From contig CAYPPG010000067.1 in assembly GCA_964412555.1 (NCBI GenBank), positions 1 through 42,557 of the forward strand: a DNA stretch of 42,557 nucleotides, given 5' to 3'. The translations under genes were made by a program, and so were the position numbers. Shown one piece after another: positions 25,013 to 33,158 of the stretch. A model generated the notes under the pieces. The model saw nothing but the letters and a program-made list of their open reading frames with translations, was not told the origin of the DNA and did no database searches. Origin of the DNA: CAYPPG01 sp964412555. GTDB taxonomy: Bacteria; Hinthialibacterota; Hinthialibacteria; Hinthialibacterales; Hinthialibacteraceae. Every line of letters begins with the position of its first letter. Positions within the stretch are counted from its first letter, which is position 1.

Positions 25013-25303
25013 CTAACCTGATTCTTTCATCTTCTCCACCCGTTGCAACACATCGAAAATGGTACCCACCCGTCCGGGAGGTGGTGTGTTGAATACCTTA
25101 TCGATTTCTTCTTGGGTAAAATTGGATTTTACATACTCATCGATATCCAGTTCCTCTTCCCAGCATTTATATAGTTGGTGGCAGGGCAATCCCATGTTCA
25201 TTTTTCGGCAGTATTCGAAGGTTACCGGACCGCCGAGTTGGGGACAACGTAATTTTTCGATTGGATCATATTTCGTCAGTGTCGGCCGCGTCGTGTCAGT
25301 CAT
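25013..25303 (-). CDS. Small four-cysteine protein of unknown function
   Basis: 96 residues; ATG 25303 with CAGGAG 7 bases upstream was chosen over the frame start at 25369. The core is LRCPQLGGPVTFEYCRKMNMGLPCHQLYKCW: four cysteines in a C-x11-C-x8-C-x5-C arrangement followed by Trp. This C-P-x-L-G ... F-x-Y-C-R ... G-L-P-C ... C-W pattern recurs in small, uncharacterised proteins of anaerobic or deep-branching bacteria and could bind zinc or an iron-sulfur cluster. The acidic C-terminal half (EEELDIDEYVKSNFTQEEIDKVF) looks helical. No partner gene is evident; the DUF72 gene lies downstream on the same strand. Confidence 0.75.
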   Translation of the reverse strand: MTDTTRPTLTKYDPIEKLRCPQLGGPVTFEYCRKMNMGLPCHQLYKCWEEELDIDEYVKSNFTQEEIDKVFNTPPPGRVGTIFDVLQRVEKMKESG

Positions 25304-25483
25304 TGCGAACTCCTGTTTGCGAAATGAATGTCTAACAAATAGCTTAAAGGAAGCAAAAGCAAGTGGCAAGTGACAAGATCGATTTCTTGGTGAAAGTAGG
25401 CGTTATCTGAAACGGTTCTCTGTGATATCCTGTTCAATAAGGAATCAAGTTACGATTCGAATCTTTTAATAAACGGGTTACAA

Positions 25484-26788
25484 ATGATGAAGCAACAAAA
25501 ATCTTCAAGACGTGATTTTGTGAAAAAATTGGGTTCGGGTGTGGCATTGGGGCTGACGGCAGCGAATTATCGTGCCTTAGCCGGGGAAAGCCCGAATGAG
25601 AAAATTATCGTTGGCTGTATTGGTGTCGGTGGGATGGGGACCAATCGGTTGCGGGGATTCATGCGACATGACGATGTGTCTATCGCCGCCATTTGCGATG
25701 TCGATTCCGGTCATCTGAACAGAGGATTGAATGAAGCGGAAAAACGAAAAGGCAAAAAGCCAAAAGGCTTTCGGGATTTTCGTCAACTTCTTGAATTGAA
25801 TGAAATCGATGCCGTGACGGTGGTGACTCCTGATCACTGGCATGCGCTTCCGTTCATTACCGCTTGTGAAGCTGGGAAAGATGTATTTGTCGAAAAACCG
25901 CTTTGCCATAATATCCGCGAGGGGCGAAAGATGATGGAAGCGGCGGAGAAGAATCGCCGGATTACGCAGCTCGGCACCCATATTCATAACGATCACGACA
26001 ATTATCGAAGAGTGGTCGAATTGGTTCAAGCGGAATCGCTGGGACGAATCACACGTGTTCATTGTTGGAAAACATCCAATACCAAAGGAATCGGGAATCC
26101 ACCGGATGCCGATCCGCCCAAAGAACTGGATTATGATTTCTGGCTTGGACCGGCACCGAAACGCTCTTTCAATCCGAATCGTTCTCATCATACATTTCGA
26201 TATTATTGGGATTATTCCGGCGGCGTATTCATTGATTTTTGGTGCCACATTACGGATGTCGTGTTTTGGTCGCTGGGATTGGGAGCACCTCACAGCGTTT
26301 CGGCTATCGGAGGCCGCTATTTCTTGGAGGACAATACCGAGACTCCAGATTGTCTCGATGTGCTGTATGAGTATCCGGAGTTAAATCTTGCTTGGACACT
26401 TCATCCGAACGGGGTGCCGGGATATAAACATATGGGAAGTATCGGCGCAGTATTTGAAGGAACAAAAGCGACATTGGTCACGAATTATACCAAACATGAG
26501 ATTTATGTGGATGGGAAGAAAGAAGACGAATTCAAGCGTCCTGAACAAACTATCCCCAATTCTCCCGGTCATATCCGCGAGTTCCTGGATAGTGTGAAAT
26601 CGCGTACACTCACAACCTGCAATGTGGAATATGCCTATCGTTTGACGAAACCGGGATTTTTGGGCAATATTGCCTTTCGGGTTGCGGATCGAATTGAATG
26701 GGACGATACCAAAGAACGAATTACGAACAATAGCAAAGCAAATCGGTTGGTTTCCCGCCGTTACCGCAAGCCTTGGAGACTGGCTTGA
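25484..26788 (+). CDS. Tat-exported Gfo/Idh/MocA-family oxidoreductase
   Basis: 434 residues. The N terminus carries a Tat signal (SSRRDFVKKLGSGVALGLTA). The NAD(P)-binding Rossmann motif is IVGCIGVGGMGTNRL, followed by DAVTVVTPDHWHA and the catalytic-lysine loop FVEKPLCHNIREG. The C-terminal alpha/beta half holds DFWLGPAPKRSFNPNR, FIDFWCHITDVVFW and a late RYRKPW. Members oxidise or reduce sugars and cyclitols; Tat-exported forms carry tightly bound NADP as in glucose-fructose oxidoreductase. The substrate is unknown. No strong ribosome site is seen at 25484; the ATG at 25487 is an equal choice. It fits the glycan-degradation theme with the sulfatases. Confidence 0.93.
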   Translation: MMKQQKSSRRDFVKKLGSGVALGLTAANYRALAGESPNEKIIVGCIGVGGMGTNRLRGFMRHDDVSIAAICDVDSGHLNRGLNEAEKRKGKKPKGFRDFRQLLELNEIDAVTVVTPDHWHALPFITACEAGKDVFVEKPLCHNIREGRKMMEAAEKNRRITQLGTHIHNDHDNYRRVVELVQAESLGRITRVHCWKTSNTKGIGNPPDADPPKELDYDFWLGPAPKRSFNPNRSHHTFRYYWDYSGGVFIDFWCHITDVVFWSLGLGAPHSVSAIGGRYFLEDNTETPDCLDVLYEYPELNLAWTLHPNGVPGYKHMGSIGAVFEGTKATLVTNYTKHEIYVDGKKEDEFKRPEQTIPNSPGHIREFLDSVKSRTLTTCNVEYAYRLTKPGFLGNIAFRVADRIEWDDTKERITNNSKANRLVSRRYRKPWRLA

Positions 26789-26890
26789 TGCTTCATCAAC
26801 AGTTACAATTTTAAATGTAATGATGGGTGGGTATTCCGCCCACTCCTCATTTCCAATCCAATCAATCTCTCATGCAGGAATTCATCTATC

Positions 26891-28447
26891 GTGTTTCGAA
26901 ATGGATTTAAAGGAAAAGTTGTTTTAGTTGGCGCGGGACCTGGTGATCCGGGATTGATCACCGTTCATGGAAAAGAAGCGATCCAGCGGGCGGATGTGAT
27001 TGTTTTCGACCACCTAGTCGCCAAAGAACTGGTCGATTTGGCACCGGCAACGGCGCGCCGGATTTATGTCGGGAAAAAGGCGGGAAAACATACACTTTCT
27101 CAAGATGGAATCAATGAATTGTTGATCGAAGAAGCACGAAAGGGGAACGCTGTCGTTCGTTTGAAAGGCGGCGATCCATTTATTTTCGGGCGTGGGGGTG
27201 AAGAATGTATGTTGTTGCGAGATCATGGCATCGAATTTTCCGTAGTGCCCGGTATTTCCGCCGCCGCCGCCGTCCCGGCTTATGCAGGAATTCCTGTGAC
27301 CTGCCGCGATATTAGCACATCCTTTGTTGCAGTGACCGGACACGAACACGCATCGAAGGAAAAATCGACGGTCAATTGGGCGGATTTTGCGCGCGTGAAG
27401 GGGACTCTCGTTATCTTCATGGGAGTGTTGCGTCTTCAAGATATCACGGCGGAATTGATCCGGCACGGCAAGTCTCCCGATACGCCTACCGCGGTTATTC
27501 GATGGGGAACGTATGCTTACCAGAAAACAGTAACCGGAACCTTGGGCACAATCGCCGAGCAGGTATCTAAAATCCGTTTACGGCCACCGGCATTGATTGT
27601 TGTCGGCGAAGTCGTGAAGATGCGGGAGAAATTGAATTGGTTCGAATCCCGTCCATTGTTTGGCCGAACTATCGCTGTGCCGCGTGCACGCAGTCAGCCG
27701 TCTAGACTAGCTTCGTTGCTGGCGGATAAAGGTGCGCGGGTTATTGAGATTCCTGCCGCTAAGGATCAACCCATCATTGTGCCGGACCGGTTGGCGGGAC
27801 TCATACGCGATATCGATACGTTTGATTGGCTTCTCTTTCCGGGAGCACAAGGCGTGCACTCTTTTTTCGATACATTGACAGAGAAGGGGAAAGATTCACG
27901 TAGCCTGGCCCGTTGCCGAATTGCCGCGCTAGGAGATGATTCCGTCGAGGCGCTGAAAACATACGGAATCCGAGCTGATTTTTCCCCCAGTCGATTTTGT
28001 TCAATTTCCGTTGTCGAGGAATTGGCGCAACAATTTCCACTCGAAGGAATGCGTTTTTTGATTCCTTGTGAATTTCCGCTTGCACAAAGTCTGACCGATG
28101 AACTCCATCGTGTCGGAGCGCAGGTAGAACAAGTGATTGTATCAAGAGTTCAACCTGAAGAGGGGGATTTCGAGGTATCAGTTTCCGACTCTGTTTTAAA
28201 CGGCCATCGGTTGGATCTTATAGCCTTTCCTTGTTCATCGACGGTAAGAAACCTTGTTCAACGGTTTGGAGAAGCGGAAGTGAGACGAATCGCGAATGAA
28301 TCTATATTCGCTTCGATCGGGAAAAGAACGACCCAAAAGCTCAATGAGTACGGGTTTTCAGCCGATATTGAGGCGAAAGAGCCGAGTATTCCTTTGTTTG
28401 TAAATACTATCGCGAGTTACTTTACGAATGATGAGGATAAGGATTGA
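26891..28447 (+). CDS. Fused uroporphyrinogen-III C-methyltransferase and uroporphyrinogen-III synthase
   Basis: 518 residues from GTG 26891 with AGGA 11-12 bases upstream. Residues 8-250 are the SAM-dependent methyltransferase (CobA/SUMT): VVLVGAGPGDPGLITV, then VVRLKGGDPFIFGRGGEE, VVPGISAAAAVPAYAGIPVTCR and MGVLRLQDIT. From about 265 a HemD domain follows (RTIAVPRARSQPSRLASLLADKGARVIEIP, then DWLLFPGAQGVHSFFDTL). Together the two halves cyclise hydroxymethylbilane to uroporphyrinogen III and methylate it to precorrin-2, toward sirohaem or B12. Fusions of this order are known in several phyla. No hemC, cysG-type dehydrogenase or sulfite/nitrite reductase gene is nearby; instead a glycosyltransferase follows after 12 bp. 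Confidence 0.95.
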   Translation: MFRNGFKGKVVLVGAGPGDPGLITVHGKEAIQRADVIVFDHLVAKELVDLAPATARRIYVGKKAGKHTLSQDGINELLIEEARKGNAVVRLKGGDPFIFGRGGEECMLLRDHGIEFSVVPGISAAAAVPAYAGIPVTCRDISTSFVAVTGHEHASKEKSTVNWADFARVKGTLVIFMGVLRLQDITAELIRHGKSPDTPTAVIRWGTYAYQKTVTGTLGTIAEQVSKIRLRPPALIVVGEVVKMREKLNWFESRPLFGRTIAVPRARSQPSRLASLLADKGARVIEIPAAKDQPIIVPDRLAGLIRDIDTFDWLLFPGAQGVHSFFDTLTEKGKDSRSLARCRIAALGDDSVEALKTYGIRADFSPSRFCSISVVEELAQQFPLEGMRFLIPCEFPLAQSLTDELHRVGAQVEQVIVSRVQPEEGDFEVSVSDSVLNGHRLDLIAFPCSSTVRNLVQRFGEAEVRRIANESIFASIGKRTTQKLNEYGFSADIEAKEPSIPLFVNTIASYFTNDEDKD

Positions 28448-28459
28448 ACGGCATTTCCC

Positions 28460-29662
28460 ATGGGCATGATCAAGCCAAAAGTCAGCGTTGGAATTCCGGT
28501 CTATAACGGAGCTCCCCACTTACAAAAAGCGCTTCAATGTCTTGTCGATCAAGATATGGAAGAGTTGGAATTCATTATTTGTGATAATGCTTCGACGGAT
28601 GATTCGGCTGAAATCTATCAATCTTTTGCAGAAAAGGATTCTCGCTTTCGTATTTACCGATATTCCGAGAATCACGGGATGGGACGTAATTTTACCAGAG
28701 CGATCGAGTTTGCGACGGCTCCGTATGTCATGTGGGCGGCCTGTGACGATCAGCGGCATCCATCCCAGATACGCCGATGTGTTGAAACATTGGAAGAAAA
28801 TCCCGACGCCGCTTTGGCCTATCCCTATACACGATTTATCGACAATGATGGAAACACGCTTGCCGAGTATCATGATCCCTTCGATATGACATCGGATTCG
28901 CCGGTGACTCGTTATTTGAACATTATTGGGAACTTGGGGTATTGCAATGCCCTCTACGGCGTTTTTCGTTCTTCCATGTTGAATAAAACCAAACTGTTTG
29001 CGGAAATGCATATCGGGAGAGATGCGGTTCTGCTCACGGAAACCCTTTTTTATGGAAAATGGATACAGATTCCGGAATATCTGTTTTATCGCAACATGCA
29101 CGATCAGTTTCTCAATGCAGGCAATATGCCGGCGGATGTCCGAAAACGAAGATGGATCGAAGCATTGTCGATTCCGCCTGGCACCGGAATTACCTTACCA
29201 TACCTTGAATATGTCTATCAATATTTTCAATTATTGAAAGTTGCGCCGATTCCTGCAAAGGAAAAACCGCAGCTGATCAAGGCCACATTGGACAAATTGG
29301 CGCGCGGTCCGCTTATGAACACGATTGGTCCGGAAGTGGATCGGGCGGTACAGCTGGTTTGCAACAATCGTTTTTATGAAGAATGGAATCCCGAGCGGAC
29401 GGTATACGATGATTCGCCGGAGTGGCAGCAATATGCCCGGCCGTTTTATCTTGTGGACCTGCTCAAGATTTTTGAAGAAATCTTGCTTTTGTATCCGAAT
29501 TATCCCGGGATTCATACGGCGCGAGGAATTTGTTATGCTTATCTGAATCGTTTCGATGAGGCGAAGACCGTCTTGGAAGTGGAAATGAAACACAATCCGG
29601 GAATTCAAACTACACAAAAGCTATATGAGCAAGTTATCAAGAAACTGGATCAGAAATCGTAA
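28460..29662 (+). CDS. Family 2 glycosyltransferase with helical, TPR-like C terminus
   Basis: 400 residues. The GT-A fold spans about 1-230: KVSVGIPVYNGAPHLQKALQ, FIICDNASTDDS (nucleotide-binding Asp), GMGRNFTRAIEFA, and WAACDDQ with the acidic metal-binding motif. YCNALYGVFRSS and GRDAVLLTE carry the acceptor-side acidic residues. The last 170 residues are helical, ending in a TPR-like unit (YPNYPGIHTARGICYAYLNRFDEAKTVL). No membrane segment, so it acts on the cytoplasmic side, probably in exopolysaccharide or surface-glycan assembly. It lies 12 bp after the CobA-HemD gene and 45 bp before the epimerase gene, suggesting co-transcription. Confidence 0.9.
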   Translation: MGMIKPKVSVGIPVYNGAPHLQKALQCLVDQDMEELEFIICDNASTDDSAEIYQSFAEKDSRFRIYRYSENHGMGRNFTRAIEFATAPYVMWAACDDQRHPSQIRRCVETLEENPDAALAYPYTRFIDNDGNTLAEYHDPFDMTSDSPVTRYLNIIGNLGYCNALYGVFRSSMLNKTKLFAEMHIGRDAVLLTETLFYGKWIQIPEYLFYRNMHDQFLNAGNMPADVRKRRWIEALSIPPGTGITLPYLEYVYQYFQLLKVAPIPAKEKPQLIKATLDKLARGPLMNTIGPEVDRAVQLVCNNRFYEEWNPERTVYDDSPEWQQYARPFYLVDLLKIFEEILLLYPNYPGIHTARGICYAYLNRFDEAKTVLEVEMKHNPGIQTTQKLYEQVIKKLDQKS

Positions 29663-29707
29663 ATCATTTATCTTTACCATCAATCGACCAGTTAGAGGAG
29701 ACCTTTC

Positions 29708-30757
29708 ATGCGGGTTTTGGTCACAGGACACAATGGATATATCGGATCGGTTATGGTTCCGGTGTTACAACAAGCCGGTCATGAAGTGATCGGATTGGAT
29801 ACTTTCTTTTTTGAAGATTGTACTTTTCATGACGAGCAAAGCCGGCTTTCTTTTATACGGAAAGATATTCGCGATCTAGAGCCAAGTGATCTGAGCCATG
29901 TGGATGCTGTCATTCATTTGGCGGCTCTCTGTAACGATCCGCTGGGGGATATGAACTCGGACTGGACATTCGATATCAATCATCAGGCTTCCGTTCACTT
30001 GGCTCATCTGGCGAAACAAGCGGGAGTCGAGCGATTCCTCTATTCATCCTCCTGCAGCATGTATGGTGCTTCCGGTTCCGGTGATTTCTTGAATGAAGAA
30101 GCGCCCTTCAATCCTGTCACGCCATATGCCATTTCGAAAATCCGCTCAGAGGAAGATATCTCGAAACTGGCCGATTCCACTTTCAGCCCGGTCTTCATGC
30201 GAAATGCGACTGCGTATGGTTTGTCCCCTCGTTTACGGGTGGATATCGTGTTGAACAATCTGGCCTGTTGGGCGCATACAACCGGTTCCATCAAGATAAT
30301 GAGTGACGGAACCCCCTGGCGGCCGATTGTGCATGTTGAAGATATATCGTATGCATTTCTTGCGGCCTTGACCGCCCCGAAAGAAAACATTCACAATCAG
30401 GCGTTCAATGTTGGAATCACGGAAGAAAATTATCAGATCAAGGATTTGGCTGAAATCGTGCAGGAAGTTTGGCCACACTGTTCCATTGAATTTGCCAACC
30501 AAACCGGCCCGGATCCAAGGAGCTATCGAGTGGATTTCAGTAAATTGAAAAACTCTTTGCCCGAATTCCAACCCCGCTGGAATGCCCGGAAAAGCGCACA
30601 ACATCTGCGCGAAGTCTTGGAAACGGTGCAGCTAAGCAAAGAACAATTTTTAGGCCGTAAATATATCCGGTTGAATCAATTGAAATATTTGATCGAATCG
30701 CAACAACTTGATGAAGATTTGCGGTGGAAATCCGGAAAAGAATATTCTCCCGAATGA
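29708..30757 (+). CDS. NAD-dependent nucleotide-sugar epimerase/dehydratase (extended SDR)
   Basis: 349 residues, AGAGGAGA before ATG 29708. Extended SDR motifs are complete: VLVTGHNGYIGS for NAD binding, VIHLAALCNDP, FLYSSSCSMYG with the catalytic Ser/Thr region, and TPYAISKIRSEE with the YxxxK pair. WRPIVHVEDISYAFLAAL is the conserved downstream motif. It probably interconverts or dehydrates a nucleotide sugar that feeds the adjacent glycosyltransferase. Substrate not assignable by eye. It follows the glycosyltransferase after 45 bp, and a propeller protein gene follows after 112 bp. Confidence 0.92.
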   Translation: MRVLVTGHNGYIGSVMVPVLQQAGHEVIGLDTFFFEDCTFHDEQSRLSFIRKDIRDLEPSDLSHVDAVIHLAALCNDPLGDMNSDWTFDINHQASVHLAHLAKQAGVERFLYSSSCSMYGASGSGDFLNEEAPFNPVTPYAISKIRSEEDISKLADSTFSPVFMRNATAYGLSPRLRVDIVLNNLACWAHTTGSIKIMSDGTPWRPIVHVEDISYAFLAALTAPKENIHNQAFNVGITEENYQIKDLAEIVQEVWPHCSIEFANQTGPDPRSYRVDFSKLKNSLPEFQPRWNARKSAQHLREVLETVQLSKEQFLGRKYIRLNQLKYLIESQQLDEDLRWKSGKEYSPE

Positions 30758-30869
30758 AAACAGCAATGCGGAGCCGGAACATACCTCTACACGGCTAGAA
30801 AGTAATCGTTCTTATCAAATATCCATTCTCGTACTGTCTTGTATATTATGCTTACGAAAAGGGGACTGA

Positions 30870-33095
30870 ATGATGTTTCAAATTTCCAACCTTCTGGTAT
30901 TCACTATTTTGCTGATGAGTGGATTCCAAGCATACGCTTTTACTGGTGTGGAAGATCAGGCGTTTTTTCAAGAATTTCATGAACCGTATCCTCTCGAAGC
31001 GGTGGGCGGAGCGAACGATGTTCGAGCAATCGCAATCAATGAGAATGATGCTGTATGGGCGGCGACGAAAAAGGGAGTCTATGTTTTACGCGGAAACAAA
31101 TGGGAGCCTACGAATCCGATGGTCGGTCCGGCCTATGATTTATTTCAGGATCGAGACGGAACAATGTGGGTTGGAACGTGGGACGGTGTATGGAGTGGTG
31201 AAAATGGGGAGATCACTAAAAATGAAGAATTCGATATCCCTGTTGCGGCGTTTGGTGCGATCTCCGATGGAATCATTGCGATGGGGCCGGATGGTGCCTT
31301 TCAATTTATAAGTGGAGCATGGAATCGAATTCAGGATCAATGGTCTCGGAATGTTCGTGATGTCGTGTTGGATCATGAGAATAATCTTTGGATTGCTACG
31401 GGGATTGGATTGTATCGCTCCAATCAAAATGGAATTCGTCGATATTCTCGAAGTGGCGAATTGATTTCCGGAGAAGTGAATGCACTGGCTCTTGCTCCGG
31501 ATGGCCGGTTGTGGATTGGGAGTATAGGAGGGATCGATGTCTATGAAAACGGCGTTCGAGTAAAAACGCTCGCTGCAGAAGACGGATTACCCTATTACGA
31601 TGTGCGTTCGCTGGATTTTTCTCCGAATGGAACCTTGTGGATAGGTACGGGATTGGGAGTTGCGCGATTTGACGGAGAAACATGGTCGTTGCGCCACAGC
31701 CGAAGATGGTTGTTGAGCGATGATGTTCGTGACACGGCTTTTGACAGCAAGGGGAATGCTTGGATTGCAACAGCCAAGGGGGTGAGTGCGATCAAGAAAA
31801 GACGAATGACGCTTGCCGAGAAAGCCGAGTATTTCTTGGATGTTTGCCGTAAGCGTCATGTAAGATCGCCGGGATTGGTCGAAAAATGTTATTTTCCCGA
31901 TCCAAACGATTTGAGTCAATATGAACCACGCGACGATGACAATGACGGACAATATACGAGTATGTATCTGGCGATGGAATGTTTCCGTTATGCTGTGACC
32001 AACGATTCTCGAGCGAAAGCGAATGCGGATCAGGCCTTTGACGCTTTGGTATTCCTGCAAACTGTTACGGGAACGGACGGATTTGTAGCGCGGACAGTGG
32101 TCCCTGCGACTTGGACTTCTATGGCTGATTCGAACGAAACGATTTCTCCTGCAGATGCGGTGGAACGGCGTGTTCGTGATCCTCGTTACAAGATTGTGGA
32201 AAAACGTTGGCGGCCGTCGGCCGATGGGAAATGGTTGTGGAAAGGAGATACGAGTTCGGATGAAATCACCGGGCATTTTTTCGGTTATTTATTTTATTAT
32301 GATTTAGTGGCAGACGGCCAACGGAAGGAACTGGTTCGCACCCACGTTCGAACGATTATGGATTCGATCATCGAGAATGAGTATGTCCTGCGGGATATCG
32401 ATGGGAAAGCTACGCGCTGGGGCGTTTGGTCGCCGGAAAAATTGAATCATGATCCGGATTGGCAGGTTGAACGTCCCATCAACTCGTTTGAAATATTATC
32501 ATTTTTAAAAGCGTCATTTCATATTACCGGTGATCCGAAATATCAAAAAGAATATTGCCGGTTGATTGACGAACATGGCTATGCAGAAAATGTTCGGCGC
32601 CCTAAAGCCTACGGTCTTTCTGAACGGACTCATATTGACGATGAATTGTTGGCATTGGCCGCCCCCGGTTTGCTGTTGTATGAAGACGATCCCTCTTTGC
32701 GGTCCATTTATATGGAAGGATTGACATGGGCCTATCGAACCATTGAAAACGACCAGAATCCCTTCAGTCATTTTATTTTCGGTATGATCGGCGGCTCCCA
32801 TTTTCATCTGCAAGAAAGCGTTGAATTCCTACGGGATGTCCCGCTCGATCTGCGACAATGGACGGTGGATAATACCAAGCGGGAAGACATCGAGTTGGTC
32901 CGGTATCCCCTGCTGGAACCGCTGCAAGTGAATCGGATGCTTCCGCCCAGTGAACGGGGAGTGATGCGATGGGATAAGAATCCATGGGAAGCGATTTCCG
33001 GAGATTTTCATGATCCGGAAGGCCATTTGGAAAGTTGCGGTGTGTTTTGGCTTTTGCCTTATTGGATGGGGAGATATTGTGGTTTTATTCAGTAA
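30870..33095 (+). CDS. Secreted two-component-regulator-type propeller protein with C-terminal helical toroid
   Basis: 741 residues; GGGGA precedes ATG 30870. Residues 1-24 form a Sec signal peptide (NLLVFTILLMSGFQAYA). Residues 45-310 hold seven propeller blades, six with the W-[IVA]-[GA]-[TS] hallmark (AVWAATKKGVY, TMWVGTWDGVW, NLWIATGIGLYR, RLWIGSIGGIDV, TLWIGTGLGVAR, AWIATAKGVSA). This is the sensor propeller of hybrid two-component systems, but no histidine kinase follows. Instead about 430 residues of helical repeats with FDALVFLQTVTGTDGFVARTVVP, EITGHFFGYLFYYDLVADG and LSERTHIDDELLALAAPGLLL suggest an alpha/alpha toroid like those of polysaccharide lyases or GH families. It may bind or cut glycans outside the cell. 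Operon membership with the epimerase is possible. Confidence 0.85.
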   Translation: MMFQISNLLVFTILLMSGFQAYAFTGVEDQAFFQEFHEPYPLEAVGGANDVRAIAINENDAVWAATKKGVYVLRGNKWEPTNPMVGPAYDLFQDRDGTMWVGTWDGVWSGENGEITKNEEFDIPVAAFGAISDGIIAMGPDGAFQFISGAWNRIQDQWSRNVRDVVLDHENNLWIATGIGLYRSNQNGIRRYSRSGELISGEVNALALAPDGRLWIGSIGGIDVYENGVRVKTLAAEDGLPYYDVRSLDFSPNGTLWIGTGLGVARFDGETWSLRHSRRWLLSDDVRDTAFDSKGNAWIATAKGVSAIKKRRMTLAEKAEYFLDVCRKRHVRSPGLVEKCYFPDPNDLSQYEPRDDDNDGQYTSMYLAMECFRYAVTNDSRAKANADQAFDALVFLQTVTGTDGFVARTVVPATWTSMADSNETISPADAVERRVRDPRYKIVEKRWRPSADGKWLWKGDTSSDEITGHFFGYLFYYDLVADGQRKELVRTHVRTIMDSIIENEYVLRDIDGKATRWGVWSPEKLNHDPDWQVERPINSFEILSFLKASFHITGDPKYQKEYCRLIDEHGYAENVRRPKAYGLSERTHIDDELLALAAPGLLLYEDDPSLRSIYMEGLTWAYRTIENDQNPFSHFIFGMIGGSHFHLQESVEFLRDVPLDLRQWTVDNTKREDIELVRYPLLEPLQVNRMLPPSERGVMRWDKNPWEAISGDFHDPEGHLESCGVFWLLPYWMGRYCGFIQ

Positions 33096-33158
33096 AATAC
33101 TTTTTACTTTCCCGTGAGAGAATGAATTTGATTTTTGCTTTGTATATTCTTATTTGGG

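Noticed and set aside
26827..26843. Short gtggg/cccac hairpin after the Gfo/Idh/MocA gene
   Set aside because: Only a 5-bp stem with no T run; too weak to call a terminator, and no GTAG/GGAG tetranucleotide next to it.
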